Of a stretch of DNA of 8,385 nt, positions 1 to 7,143 are shown piece after piece. A program made the translations under genes and the position numbers. The stretch is from Rhizobiaceae bacterium (GTDB lineage Bacteria > Pseudomonadota > Alphaproteobacteria > Rhizobiales > Rhizobiaceae): positions 1-8,385 of the forward strand of contig JACMIV010000063.1 of the NCBI GenBank assembly GCA_014380965.1, written 5' to 3'. The first letter of the stretch is position 1, and each line of letters starts with the position of its first letter. The notes under the pieces are model-generated. The model saw only the letters and a program-made list of their open reading frames with translations, made no database searches and was not told the DNA's origin.

Positions 1-1614
1 ATAGGGAATCCGGATGCGGGCTGGAAGCTTGCCGCAGGTCTCGCAGCGCTGGCCCTCCTTGCCGTCTTCGTCCTCGGCGCCTTCGCCGTGCTGCTCGCCC
101 TTGCCGGCACCCGGCCCGATGCCGGCGCGCTGCTGGCCGATCCCTACCTTCGCAGCGTCGTCGTGTTCACGCTGCAGCAGGCGAGCCTCTCCGCCGCACT
201 CTCCATCGCCGGCGCGATTCCGCTCGCTCTGGCGCTCCACCGCGCAAGGTTCCGCGGGCGCGAGGCGATCCTGCGCCTCTGTCTGATGCCGCAGGCCCTG
301 CCCGTCCTGGTCGGAGCGCTCGCCATCGTGGCCGTCTGGGGCAGGAGCGGAATCGTCTCGGATGGGCTGGCCGCTCTCGGCCTGCCGCGCCTCGACGTCT
401 ACGGCCTCACAGGCATCCTCATTGCGCACGTCTTCTTCAACCTGCCGCTCGCGACGCGCCTTCTCGTCGCCGCGCTCGACGCCGTGCCGGCCGAGCGATG
501 GAAATTGGCGGCCGGTCTTTCCTTCGGCGTGCGGGCGACCTTCCGCACCATCGAGTGGCCGGCGCTGCGGGGCGCGCTCCCCGGCGCCGCGAGCCTCGTC
601 TTCATGCTCTGCATCACGAGCTTCACCCTCGTCCTCGTCCTCGGCGGCGGGCCGGGGGCGACGACGCTCGAAGTCGCGATCTATCAGGCGCTGCGCTACG
701 ACTTCTCGCCCGGCCGCGCAGCGCTTCTCGGCCTTGCGCAGATCGCGCTCACCGCCCTTGTCCTCTTCGCACTCTTCCGGTTCGGCGGCACGCTCGACGG
801 CGCGGCGACGCTTGGGCAGCGGGCAGTGCGCTACGATCGCCCCTCGCGGGGCGCGCGCCTCGCCTCTTCCGCCACCCTCGTCCTCGGCCTCGGCTTCATC
901 GCGGCGCCCTTCGCCGCCATTCTTCTAAGGGGCCTCGACGCGGATCTCCTGCGCCTTGTCGGGGAAACGACCGTGCAGCGCGCCGCGGTCACGAGCGCGG
1001 TGCTCGCCGTCGCCTCCGCGACGCTCAGCCTTCTCCTCTCCACAGCCCTCCTCTTCGGTTCCGCCGCGCTTGGTGCGGGAAGCAACGGGGACCGCAGAGC
1101 CTTCGGCAGCCCGTTCGACCTCGCCGGCAGCCTCGTCCTCGTGGTTCCGCCCATCGTGCTCGGCGCCGGCTGGTTTCTGGCGTTGCGCGGGACTGGCGAC
1201 GTCTTCGCCGCGGCGCCCGTCATGGTGGCGGTCACGAACGCGGTGATGGCAATGCCGTTCGTCATGCGCATCATCGGCCCTCCGATGGCGCAAGCGGCCC
1301 TGCGGCACGACCGCCTCGCGGCAAGCCTTGCTCTGTCCGGCCTGTCCCGTCTTCGCCATGTCGACTGGCCGGCCCTAAAGTACCCCGTGCGCCTTGCCCT
1401 CGCCTTCGCCATGGCGCTCTCGCTCGGCGATCTCGGCGCAGCCGCCCTCTTCGGGAACCAGGATTTCGTCACGCTCCCGCTCCTCCTCCATCAGCGCATG
1501 GGCAGCTACCGCACGGCGGACGCAGCAGGCCTCGCCCTTCTTCTCGGCGCGCTCAGCCTCGCCTTGATGGCGATGGCGGAGCGCGGAACGGGGCGTCCGG
1601 AGGCGCAGACATGA
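1..1614 (+). CDS. thiP: Thiamine/thiamine-diphosphate ABC transporter permease ThiP (5' partial)
   Basis: ThiP is the inner-membrane channel of the ThiBPQ importer, which takes up thiamine and its phosphates from the periplasm. The frame is open from base 1, and 537 residues are visible before the TGA. They include the first hydrophobic segment (about residues 8-36, counted from the first visible codon), so the start codon lies a few codons outside the window. By recall, the visible N-terminus aligns with E. coli ThiP around residue 50, so little is missing. It is a fused double permease. Each half carries an EAA-type cytoplasmic loop that docks the ATPase: around 161-195 (AERWKLAAG) and around 434-460 (RLAASLALSG). 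Strings shared with E. coli ThiP include AHVFFNLP, LGGGP.ATT.E.AIYQAL and ALFGN.DF.TLP. The stop overlaps the thiQ start by ATGA, so translation is probably coupled. The GTG at 88 is not the start, because it would remove the first membrane helix. Confidence 0.95.
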   Translation: MGNPDAGWKLAAGLAALALLAVFVLGAFAVLLALAGTRPDAGALLADPYLRSVVVFTLQQASLSAALSIAGAIPLALALHRARFRGREAILRLCLMPQALPVLVGALAIVAVWGRSGIVSDGLAALGLPRLDVYGLTGILIAHVFFNLPLATRLLVAALDAVPAERWKLAAGLSFGVRATFRTIEWPALRGALPGAASLVFMLCITSFTLVLVLGGGPGATTLEVAIYQALRYDFSPGRAALLGLAQIALTALVLFALFRFGGTLDGAATLGQRAVRYDRPSRGARLASSATLVLGLGFIAAPFAAILLRGLDADLLRLVGETTVQRAAVTSAVLAVASATLSLLLSTALLFGSAALGAGSNGDRRAFGSPFDLAGSLVLVVPPIVLGAGWFLALRGTGDVFAAAPVMVAVTNAVMAMPFVMRIIGPPMAQAALRHDRLAASLALSGLSRLRHVDWPALKYPVRLALAFAMALSLGDLGAAALFGNQDFVTLPLLLHQRMGSYRTADAAGLALLLGALSLALMAMAERGTGRPEAQT

Positions 1615-2357
1615 GCGAGCTCGCCGCACTTCGCCTCGAGGGCGTCCTCCATCGCTACGGCGAGACGCAGATCCGCTTCGATCTCAGCGTCGCGAGCGGC
1701 GAATGGCTGGCGGTGATCGGCCCAAGCGGCGCCGGCAAGTCGACGCTGCTCGATCTTTCAGCTGGCTTCCTCGCGCCGGACGAGGGGCGGGTCCTGATGG
1801 GCGGCCGCGACGTGACGGGCGTGGCGCCGGGGCAACGCCCGCTGAGCACGGTCTTCCAGGAAAACAATCTCTTTCCCCATCTCGACGTCTTTCGGAACGT
1901 CGCGCTCGGCCTGTCGCCACGTCTGCGCCTGTCCGCAGCCGATGCGACGCGGATCGAGGATGCGCTCGCCCGCGTCGGTCTTTGCGGTTTTGCGACGCGC
2001 AAGCCTTCCGAGATGTCGGGCGGCGAGCGCCAGCGGGTGGCGCTCGCGAGAGCCTTCCTGCGCGAGCGTCCGCTGCTGCTTCTCGACGAGCCGTTCGCAG
2101 CGCTCGGTCCCGCGCTCCGCCACGAGATGCTGGAGCTTCTGGAAAGGCTTCGCCGCGATCGGCCCGCACCGATGGCGGTCGTCATGGTCACGCACCAGCC
2201 CGAGGACACGCGGAACTTTGCAGATCGCATCGCCTTCCTCGCCGAAGGCCGCATTCTGGAGACCGGAGAGACGCAAGCGATGCTGGCCGGCGGCGGTCAT
2301 GCGGAGATCGCAGCCTATCTCGGTGCGGCCTTTGCGAAAGGTGGTCAGTTTGGCTGA
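1611..2357 (+). CDS. thiQ: Thiamine/thiamine-diphosphate ABC transporter ATP-binding protein ThiQ
   Basis: This is the 248-residue ATPase that powers thiamine import through ThiP on the cytoplasmic face of the inner membrane. All ABC motifs are present: Walker A GPSGAGKST at 37-45, Q-loop Q83 within VFQENNLF (a string typical of ThiQ), signature MSGGERQ at 135-141, Walker B LLLLDEP at 155-161 with E160 as the catalytic base, and switch histidine H195 in VTHQPED. The D-loop reads AALGPALR, with glycine at 166 where E. coli ThiQ has aspartate (SALDPALR). The length is close to the family norm. The ATG start lies inside the thiP stop codon region (ATGA), which fixes the start and indicates one transcript. 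ThiB, the periplasmic binding protein, is expected upstream outside the window. No clear terminator follows. Confidence 0.95.
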   Translation: MSELAALRLEGVLHRYGETQIRFDLSVASGEWLAVIGPSGAGKSTLLDLSAGFLAPDEGRVLMGGRDVTGVAPGQRPLSTVFQENNLFPHLDVFRNVALGLSPRLRLSAADATRIEDALARVGLCGFATRKPSEMSGGERQRVALARAFLRERPLLLLDEPFAALGPALRHEMLELLERLRRDRPAPMAVVMVTHQPEDTRNFADRIAFLAEGRILETGETQAMLAGGGHAEIAAYLGAAFAKGGQFG

Positions 2358-2566
2358 CGAAACGCAATTCGGGCGGATTTCGGAGCTACTCAAGCTTCGG
2401 GTCAAATCGACAGCGTTTTAATGCCGCGTTTGTGGCCGCAAAGCCCTTTCACCGACGGCGGTCCATACGCTAGAGCAGGGCAAAGGCGTCGCGCACGGAC
2501 AGGCCTTGGCAGGGTGGCCAAATGTCGGCGGCAACGGCGAAAACGCACGGAGCGGCGGCTCTTTGC

Positions 2567-2572
2567 GAGGAA
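2567..2572 (+). promoter_or_regulatory. Ribosome binding site deciding the M48 protease start
   Basis: GAGGAA ends 6 nt before the ATG at 2579, a near-ideal Shine-Dalgarno placement. The upstream in-frame ATG at 2522 has no comparable purine tract, which supports the shorter protein with a normal-length lipoprotein signal. Confidence 0.7.
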
Positions 2573-2578
2573 CGAATC

Positions 2579-4126
2579 ATGGCGGCTGACGACATCAAAC
2601 GTGGATTCTTGAGGACTCGTCGGGGCCAGGGCGGCGGCGGTGTCTTGGCGGCGGCCTTGATGGCGATGACCTCGCTCGCGGGCTGCGAAACGATCGGCGT
2701 GAGCTTCGAGGACGTGGCAGCGACCCCTTCGCCCGTTCAGGCCGGCTATCTCCCCGGGCCGGCGCGCGAGCCGGTGACCTTTGAGAACCTCCAGAAGAAC
2801 GACCCTCAGTCCTCGATCGGCCGCTCGCAGCATCCGAAGATCCTCGCGACCTATGGCGGCGCCTATTCCGATCCGAAGCTCGAGCAGACGCTGGCGACCA
2901 TCGTCGGCCGGCTGTCCGCCGTCACCGACGATCCGACCCGCGCCTATCGCATCACGGTTCTCAACTCGCCAAACGTCAACGCCTTCGCGCTGCCCGGCGG
3001 CTATCTCTACGTGACGCGTGGCCTGCTTGCCCTCGCCAACGATTCGGCCGAAGTCGCTGCCGTCCTCGCCCACGAAATGGCGCATGTCACGGCCAATCAC
3101 GGCATCGAGCGCCAGCGCCGGGAGGAAGCGGCCGAGATCGCGGGCCGTGTCGTGACCGAGGTGTTGGCAAGCGACTCCGCCGGCCGCGCCGCGCTAGCCC
3201 GCGGGCGTCTGAATCTTGCAAGCTTCTCGCGCAACCAGGAGCTCCAGGCCGACGCGATCGGGATCAAGCAGACCGGACGTGCGGGCTACGACGCATTCGC
3301 GGCCTCGCGGTTTCTGCGTGCAATGGACTCCTACTCGCGCTTCCGCAGCGCCTTCCAGGCCGAAAACCCCAATCTCGACTTCCTCGCTTCCCACCCGGCC
3401 GCTCCCCAGCGCGTGGAACTCGCCGAGCGGCATGGGCGGGAATTCGGCGTTGCCGGTACGGGGCTGACCGACCGCGACCGATATCTCGCCGGCATCGAGA
3501 GCATGCTGTTCGGCGACTCGGCCGTCGAGGGCTATGTGCGTGGCCGCTCGTTCCTGCATCCCGGGCTCGGCATCACCTTTGCCGTGCCGGCCGACTTCGT
3601 GATCGACAATACCGCCGAGGCGGTGCTCGCGACCGGCCCCGGCGACACGGCGATCCGCTTCGACGGCGTCGCGCTGGCGCGCACGTCGAGCCTCACCGAC
3701 TACATCACCTCCGGCTGGATCGGCGGTCTCGACCCGACAAGCATCCGCGAAGAGCGGATCGGCACGCTCGACGCCGTTTCGGCGCGAGCGGCAGGCGGGG
3801 AATATGTCTTCGACGTGACGGTGGTCCGGGTCGGCGGCCAAGTCTATCGCTTCCTCACCGCCCTCCCCGCCAAGTCGGACGCGAGCGTCGGCACGATCGC
3901 GAAGACGGTCGCGGGCTCGTTCCGCATCCTCAGCGAAGCCGAAAAGAGCCAGCTGAAACCGCTGCGCATCCGCATCGTCTCGGCGCGTTCCGGCGATACG
4001 GTCGACAGCCTCGCCCAACGCATCGTCGGCATCGACCGGAGGGCGGAAATGTTCAGGCTCCTGAACGATCTGGAACCCACGGAGGCGGTCCGCTCGGGCG
4101 AGAAGTACAAGGTCATCGCGGAATAA
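2579..4126 (+). CDS. M48 family zinc metalloprotease, putative lipoprotein with LysM-like C-terminus
   Basis: A predicted envelope zinc protease of 515 residues. The N-terminus has basic residues, a hydrophobic stretch and a lipobox LAGC with lipidated Cys36, so it is probably anchored to a membrane on the periplasmic side. The catalytic motif HEMAH is at 165-169, with H165 and H169 as zinc ligands and E166 as the base. The third ligand is E221 in the ELQAD segment, and D225 and H272 (SHPAAPQR) are also typical of M48. After the protease domain (about 85-285) comes a region I do not recognise (about 320-455). The last 55 residues or so ([12 protein letters not shown], then RSGEKYKVI) resemble a LysM carbohydrate-binding fold. 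The family contains quality-control proteases such as BepA and LoiP; the substrate here is unknown. I chose the ATG at 2579 because GAGGAA lies 6 nt upstream. The in-frame ATG at 2522 would add 19 residues ahead of the signal peptide. Confidence 0.88.
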   Translation: MAADDIKRGFLRTRRGQGGGGVLAAALMAMTSLAGCETIGVSFEDVAATPSPVQAGYLPGPAREPVTFENLQKNDPQSSIGRSQHPKILATYGGAYSDPKLEQTLATIVGRLSAVTDDPTRAYRITVLNSPNVNAFALPGGYLYVTRGLLALANDSAEVAAVLAHEMAHVTANHGIERQRREEAAEIAGRVVTEVLASDSAGRAALARGRLNLASFSRNQELQADAIGIKQTGRAGYDAFAASRFLRAMDSYSRFRSAFQAENPNLDFLASHPAAPQRVELAERHGREFGVAGTGLTDRDRYLAGIESMLFGDSAVEGYVRGRSFLHPGLGITFAVPADFVIDNTAEAVLATGPGDTAIRFDGVALARTSSLTDYITSGWIGGLDPTSIREERIGTLDAVSARAAGGEYVFDVTVVRVGGQVYRFLTALPAKSDASVGTIAKTVAGSFRILSEAEKSQLKPLRIRIVSARSGDTVDSLAQRIVGIDRRAEMFRLLNDLEPTEAVRSGEKYKVIAE

Positions 4127-4147
4127 ACCGGGCGATCGGAGCAATCG

Positions 4148-4167
4148 GCGTCGTCGATCGACGACGC
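4148..4167. repeat. Perfect 20-bp palindrome between the protease and UPF0149 genes
   Basis: GCGTCGTCGATCGACGACGC reads identically on both strands. As RNA it can fold into an 8-bp GC-rich stem with a GATC loop. It starts 22 nt after the protease stop. Only a weak T-rich stretch follows, and it is separated from the stem, so it may be a terminator, a transcript-end stabiliser or a dimeric regulator's binding site. The sequence does not decide between these. Confidence 0.6.
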
Positions 4168-4269
4168 GCGGCCAGGCGTTCTTATCCGCGGCAAACCTCT
4201 TTCGCCGAGGCGCGGTGTCATGGCATGAGGGCGACGAGTCCTGCCTTCCGCCATTTCCGTCGAGGAACG

Positions 4270-4998
4270 ATGTCCAGCCTCCCGCGCCGCCTGACGAAGC
4301 TCGAAGACGATCTGGCGGCCCTGCCGCCCGAATACGACGCCATGACGCTCGGCGAGCTCGACGGCTTCATTGCGGGAGTCATAATCTGCCCGGAGGAAAT
4401 CCCGGCGGAAGAGTGGCTGGGTGCCCTGTGGCGGGACGCCGCCGAGGATGGCACCCCTCTCGACCCGGCGCCGACCGCCGCACTTTCAGCCGATATCCTC
4501 GACCACTACCGCCGCGTATCGCTGGAGCTGAAGGCGGGCGAAGAAGGGTATGCTGCGATTTACTACACCGATCCGGACGACGGGAGCCTCGTATGGGAGC
4601 CTTGGGCGATCGGTTTCGGCGAGGCGATCCAGTTGCGGATGCCCTTTTGGAAGGCTGTCGGAACCTCGGAGAAAACCGAACCCGAGGTCATCGAAGCCGC
4701 GATCGGCTTGATGGCGTTCGTCAGCATCGCTCACGGCATGTCGCCCGACGATCTGTCGCGCGGCCCTCAACCGGAGCCGGCGGAGGGCGAGGACGCCGTG
4801 GACTTCGCGGCCATGGTCGAAGAAGCAGGCGACTTGATCCCGACCTGGGTCGAAACACTCTACGAATGGCGCATGATGCTGCGTCCCGATCCCGTGCAGG
4901 CGCCGATCCGCGTCGTCAAGATCGGCCGCAACGATCCCTGTCCGTGCGGCTCGGGGTCGAAATACAAGAAGTGCTGCGGGGCAAACTCTCAGGCGTGA
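4270..4998 (+). CDS. YecA/UPF0149 family protein with C-terminal SEC-C zinc motif
   Basis: A 242-residue, acidic, cytoplasmic-looking protein. Residues about 20-205 fit the all-helical UPF0149 (YecA/YgfB) fold, with the typical opening [25 protein letters not shown] and further on [11 protein letters not shown]. The C-terminus (219-237) is a SEC-C motif, [19 protein letters not shown], with zinc ligands C224, C226, C235 and C236, as at the end of SecA. In SecA this motif binds zinc and contacts SecB and ribosomes; what it binds here is unknown. I prefer the ATG at 4270, because GAGGAA lies 2 nt upstream and the next residues look like the family's N-terminus. An in-frame ATG at 4225 would add 15 residues of low-complexity basic sequence and has no good ribosome site. 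The short spacing at 4270 leaves the start uncertain. It may be separate from the protease gene, since a palindrome lies between them. Confidence 0.85.
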   Translation: MSSLPRRLTKLEDDLAALPPEYDAMTLGELDGFIAGVIICPEEIPAEEWLGALWRDAAEDGTPLDPAPTAALSADILDHYRRVSLELKAGEEGYAAIYYTDPDDGSLVWEPWAIGFGEAIQLRMPFWKAVGTSEKTEPEVIEAAIGLMAFVSIAHGMSPDDLSRGPQPEPAEGEDAVDFAAMVEEAGDLIPTWVETLYEWRMMLRPDPVQAPIRVVKIGRNDPCPCGSGSKYKKCCGANSQA

Positions 4999-5014
4999 CG
5001 AGCCCGTTCTATTG

Positions 5015-5045
5015 AAAGGGCCGCTCCGTCGGGAGCGACCCTTTT
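5015..5045 (+). terminator. Rho-independent terminator after the UPF0149 gene, possibly bidirectional
   Basis: The arms AAAGGG-c-CGCTCC and GGAGCG-a-CCCTTT pair around a GTCG loop, giving 12 base pairs with one internal mismatch, and a T-run (CCCTTTT) closes the + strand side. It begins 16 nt after the UPF0149 stop. The converging rpoH2 transcript meets the same hairpin about 45 nt past its own stop, and there the stem ends in CCCTTT, so it probably serves both genes. Confidence 0.85.
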
Positions 5046-5068
5046 CCTGCCTATATCCGATGCTCTCG

Positions 5069-5106
5069 ATCAGCTGAGATAGGCGGCATCAGCTGAGATA
5101 GGCGGC
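5069..5106. repeat. Perfect 19-bp tandem duplication at the 3' end of rpoH2
   Basis: The 19-bp unit ATCAGCTGAGATAGGCGGC occurs twice in direct contact (5069-5087 and 5088-5106) with no mismatch. On the - strand the first copy read encodes the last residues of RpoH2 (Ala-Ala-Tyr-Leu-Ser) plus the TGA stop. The second copy lies wholly in the 3' untranslated region. The unit is not a multiple of three, but the protein is unaffected because the stop falls in the first copy. Confidence 0.95.
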
Positions 5107-5955
5107 CTGGTCCGGATTGGTCTGCAGGAGCGCAGCACGGAGCTTTTCCAGCGCGCGCGTTTCGATCTGACGGACGCGTTCCTTCGAGATGCCCAGCTTG
5201 GTTCCAAGAGATTCCAATGTCGCCCCATCGTCCTGCAGGCGGCGTTCGCGAATGATCTTCAGCTCGCGATCGCTCAAGACGTCGAGCGCGCTGTTCAACC
5301 ACGTGACGCGGCGCTGGTCGTCGATCGAGGAGGAGACGATAGCGTCGGGAAGCGGATCCTTCGCGACGAGGAAATCCTGGCGGTCGGCGCTCCCGGATTC
5401 GTCCTCGATCAGCGGCGCGTTCAAGGAGGAATCAGGCCCCGACAGGCGGGAATCCATTAATGCAACGTCACTCTCCGAGACCTTGAGAGCCGTCGCGATC
5501 TCGCGATACATCGCCGTTCCCGAAAGGCTTTCCGACCCCTGGCTCAGGCGGGCGCGAAGGCGCCGGAGATTGAAGAAGAGCGCCTTCTGCGCCGACGACG
5601 TGCCGCCGCGGACGATCGACCAATTCCGAAGGATATAGTCCTGGATCGAGGCACGTATCCACCATGTCGCATAAGTCGAAAAGCGCACCTCGCGCTCCGG
5701 CTCGAACCGTGCTGCCGCCTCGAGGAGGCCGACATGGCCTTCCTGGATGAGATCGTTCATCGCGAGCCCGAAATGGCGAAACTTCGAAGCCATCGAAATG
5801 ACGAGGCGCATGTGGGCGGAAGTGATCTTGTGAAGCGCGTCCTGATCGCGGTTCTCCTTCCACTTCACGGCAAGCTCGTATTCCTCCTCGCGCTGGAGAT
5901 AAGGAGCGGCCATAGCGGCCCTGATCATGGTGCGGCGTGCGGATTGCGACTTCAT
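5089..5955 (-). CDS. rpoH2: RNA polymerase sigma-32 factor, RpoH2 type
   Basis: An alternative sigma factor of 288 residues that directs RNA polymerase to heat-shock and oxidative-stress promoters. Region 2 is at about 45-113: DLIQEGHVGLLEAAARFEPE for core binding, and RFSTYATWWIRASIQDYILRNW for -10 recognition and melting. The RpoH box is QKALFFNLRRL at 123-133. Region 4 (about 222-275) has the helix-turn-helix TLESLGTKLGISKERVRQIE that reads the -35 element. The N-terminus (MIRAAMAAPYLQREEE) and the string VRFSTYATWW match rhizobial RpoH2 rather than RpoH1, as I remember them. I chose the ATG at 5955 because GGAAGG lies 8 nt upstream and the length then fits the family. A frame extension to 6039 is open but would run back to the EcfG-type promoter. 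Two promoter candidates lie upstream, and the gene converges on the UPF0149 gene. Confidence 0.95.
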   Translation of the reverse strand: MKSQSARRTMIRAAMAAPYLQREEEYELAVKWKENRDQDALHKITSAHMRLVISMASKFRHFGLAMNDLIQEGHVGLLEAAARFEPEREVRFSTYATWWIRASIQDYILRNWSIVRGGTSSAQKALFFNLRRLRARLSQGSESLSGTAMYREIATALKVSESDVALMDSRLSGPDSSLNAPLIEDESGSADRQDFLVAKDPLPDAIVSSSIDDQRRVTWLNSALDVLSDRELKIIRERRLQDDGATLESLGTKLGISKERVRQIETRALEKLRAALLQTNPDQAAYLS

Positions 5956-5963
5956 CGATCGAA

Positions 5964-5969
5964 CCTTCC
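5964..5969 (-). promoter_or_regulatory. Ribosome binding site of rpoH2
   Basis: On the - strand, GGAAGG ends 8 nt before the ATG at 5955. This selects that start over the in-frame ATG at 6039, which would add 28 residues unlike any sigma-factor N-terminus I know. Confidence 0.7.
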
Positions 5970-6037
5970 GGTGACGAGCTGGCCTGCCGGCGCAAGCAGA
6001 CCGCGTGCTGACGCGGGCAATGCATCGGTCATGATGC

Positions 6038-6062
6038 AACGCGGCAGCCGGCGGAACGTTCC
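6038..6062 (-). promoter_or_regulatory. EcfG-type (general stress response) promoter for rpoH2
   Basis: On the - strand, GGAAC (6062-6058), a 16-nt spacer and CGTT (6041-6038) match the alphaproteobacterial EcfG consensus GGAAC-N16/17-CGTT in full. Transcription would start near 6030, giving a leader of about 75 nt. In Sinorhizobium meliloti, rpoH2 is known to be controlled by the EcfG-type sigma factor RpoE2, so this match in front of rpoH2 has precedent. Activity here is inferred from sequence only. Confidence 0.85.
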
Positions 6063-6082
6063 TGAAGGGTCAAACTTTTTGG

Positions 6083-6113
6083 CGGATATAGAGCGCGGCT
6101 CCAGATCATCAAG
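6083..6113 (-). promoter_or_regulatory. Candidate heat-shock (RpoH) or sigma-70 promoter for rpoH2
   Basis: On the - strand, CTTG (6113-6110), 17 nt and TCTATATCCG (6092-6083) match the alphaproteobacterial heat-shock consensus CTTG-N17/18-CYTATNTNNG at all but one fixed base. The same DNA can be read as sigma-70 elements, TTGATG-N16-TATATC. It lies upstream of the EcfG-type promoter, so it would give a longer transcript. Which sigma factor uses it cannot be told from sequence; autoregulation by RpoH is one option. Confidence 0.5.
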
Positions 6114-6169
6114 CCCGTGAATGGCCTATCGCATGACCTTTCAGGACCTTAGCAGGCTCCCGTAAAGAG

Positions 6170-6201
6170 TCAAAGCCGACCGCATGAGCGGCCGGCTTTG
6201 A
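6170..6201 (-). terminator. Terminator after carD
   Basis: TCAAAGCCGACCGC and GCGGCCGGCTTTGA pair around an ATGA loop to give a 14-position stem with one mismatch. It begins 47 nt past the carD stop on the - strand. The trailing sequence (CTCTTTA) is only weakly T-rich, so efficiency may be modest. It separates carD from the rpoH2 promoters. Confidence 0.65.
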
Positions 6202-6247
6202 TCGATGTCAGTACGATCGTGCCGCCAGGGGCAGCGCATCGGCCGGC

Positions 6248-6850
6248 TTAGGCGGCCTGAACCTCGACCACGCCCTCTTCGGCGTCCGCCTCGGCGTCGC
6301 CGTCCGCATCGTCCTCGACCTTGGCAGTGCGCTTCGGACCCTTGTTGAGGTTCAGCTCGATCAGCTGCACGGCCTCTGTCTCGGAGACCTCGTTCACCGC
6401 CGCGAGTTCGCGCGCCATGCGGCCGAGCGCCGCCTCGTAGAGCTGCCGCTCGGAATAGGACTGCTCCGGCTGGCTTTCGGCGCGATAGAGGTCGCGGACG
6501 ACCTCGGCGATCTGGATGAGATCGCCCGAGTTGATCTTCGCGTCGTATTCCTGCGCCCTGCGGCTCCACATCGTCTTCTTGACGCGCGCGCGGCCTTGCA
6601 CGACCTTGAGGGCGCGCTCGACGAAATCAGTCTCCGACAGCTTGCGCATGCCGACAGCCTCGGCCTTCGCCACCGGAACCTTTAGGCGCATCTTGTCCTT
6701 CTCGAAATCGATGACGAACAATTCGAGCGTCATCCCGGCGACAACCTGTTCTTCGATGGCGACGATCTGCCCAACGCCATGCGCCGGGTAGACGATGCTC
6801 TCACCTGTCTTGAAACCTTGACGCTGGGAGGTCTTCTTCTGGAGGGTCAT
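6248..6850 (-). CDS. carD: CarD family transcriptional regulator
   Basis: A 200-residue protein that binds the RNA polymerase beta subunit and stabilises the open promoter complex. The N-terminal RNA polymerase-interacting Tudor-like domain is at about 12-65 (GESIVYPAHGVGQIVAIEE, then LELFVIDFEKDKMRLKVPV). The helical DNA-binding part is at about 70-165. It includes W95 in MWSRRAQEY, likely equivalent to the tryptophan that wedges into the minor groove next to the -10 element in mycobacterial and Thermus CarD, and the string SQPEQSYSERQLYEAAL. The tail (178-194) is strongly acidic. I chose the ATG at 6850 because the protein then begins as its rhizobial relatives do. Its ribosome site is poor: AGGGAG lies 12 nt upstream. 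The frame stays open upstream for 112 codons, but this looks like leader, since a promoter lies within it. Confidence 0.93.
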   Translation of the reverse strand: MTLQKKTSQRQGFKTGESIVYPAHGVGQIVAIEEQVVAGMTLELFVIDFEKDKMRLKVPVAKAEAVGMRKLSETDFVERALKVVQGRARVKKTMWSRRAQEYDAKINSGDLIQIAEVVRDLYRAESQPEQSYSERQLYEAALGRMARELAAVNEVSETEAVQLIELNLNKGPKRTAKVEDDADGDAEADAEEGVVEVQAA

Positions 6851-7108
6851 ACGCTCTGCAAACTCCCTGTTGTGCCCGGCCGCCGCAGCCGCTAGACACG
6901 CTGACGGTGCTTGGCACCGCCGATTTCGACGCGCCCCACGACCGAGCGGAGCAACAGCGGCGGTCACCCGGACGATGTTCCGCGGCGAAGAGGTGCTGCC
7001 CATCCGAAGAGGCGCCGCAAATCTCGAGCCGGTAAGGGGAACAACGTCCTTTCGGAACACCTGAGAGCGGAAGGGAAGGCCTGCATTCAGGCTTTTCGCT
7101 CGACTGTT
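6851..7108 (-). other. Long 5' leader of carD (inferred)
   Basis: If transcription starts about 7 nt past the -10 element at 7120-7115, carD has an untranslated leader of about 258 nt. It contains a small hairpin near its 3' part (CGGTGC-CAA-GCACCG on the - strand, 6919-6905). It also has an in-frame ATG at 7003, which lacks a ribosome site. I recognise no known riboswitch. The rest of the 463-nt gap between carD and fdxA holds the promoter and no convincing gene or fdxA terminator. Confidence 0.4.
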
Positions 7109-7114
7109 GCAGGA

Positions 7115-7143
7115 ATAATACCCTACTGCGCCGCGAAATTCAA
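7115..7143 (-). promoter_or_regulatory. Sigma-70 promoter for carD
   Basis: On the - strand, TTGAAT (7143-7138), a 17-nt spacer and TATTAT (7120-7115) are close to the housekeeping consensus TTGACA-N17-TATAAT, with an AT-rich -10 that stands out in this GC-rich DNA. carD is the next gene in this direction. A second TTGACG occurs about 30 nt upstream but has no -10 at the right distance. Confidence 0.7.

Noticed and set aside
831..1472. Long open frame on the - strand across thiP, and many similar frames over other genes
   Set aside because: These are shadow frames in GC-rich DNA. Their translations are Arg/Ala/Pro-rich without motifs, while the opposite strand encodes recognised proteins.
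2506..2521. Small inverted repeat TTGGC-N6-GCCAA upstream of the M48 gene
   Set aside because: Five-base arms are expected by chance in 221 nt of this composition, and nothing else marks it as an operator. I also found no convincing promoter in this gap.
5956..6039. Earlier rpoH2 start at 6039
   Set aside because: The start would lie at the EcfG-type -10 box, the extra residues are unlike sigma factors, and a good ribosome site marks 5955.
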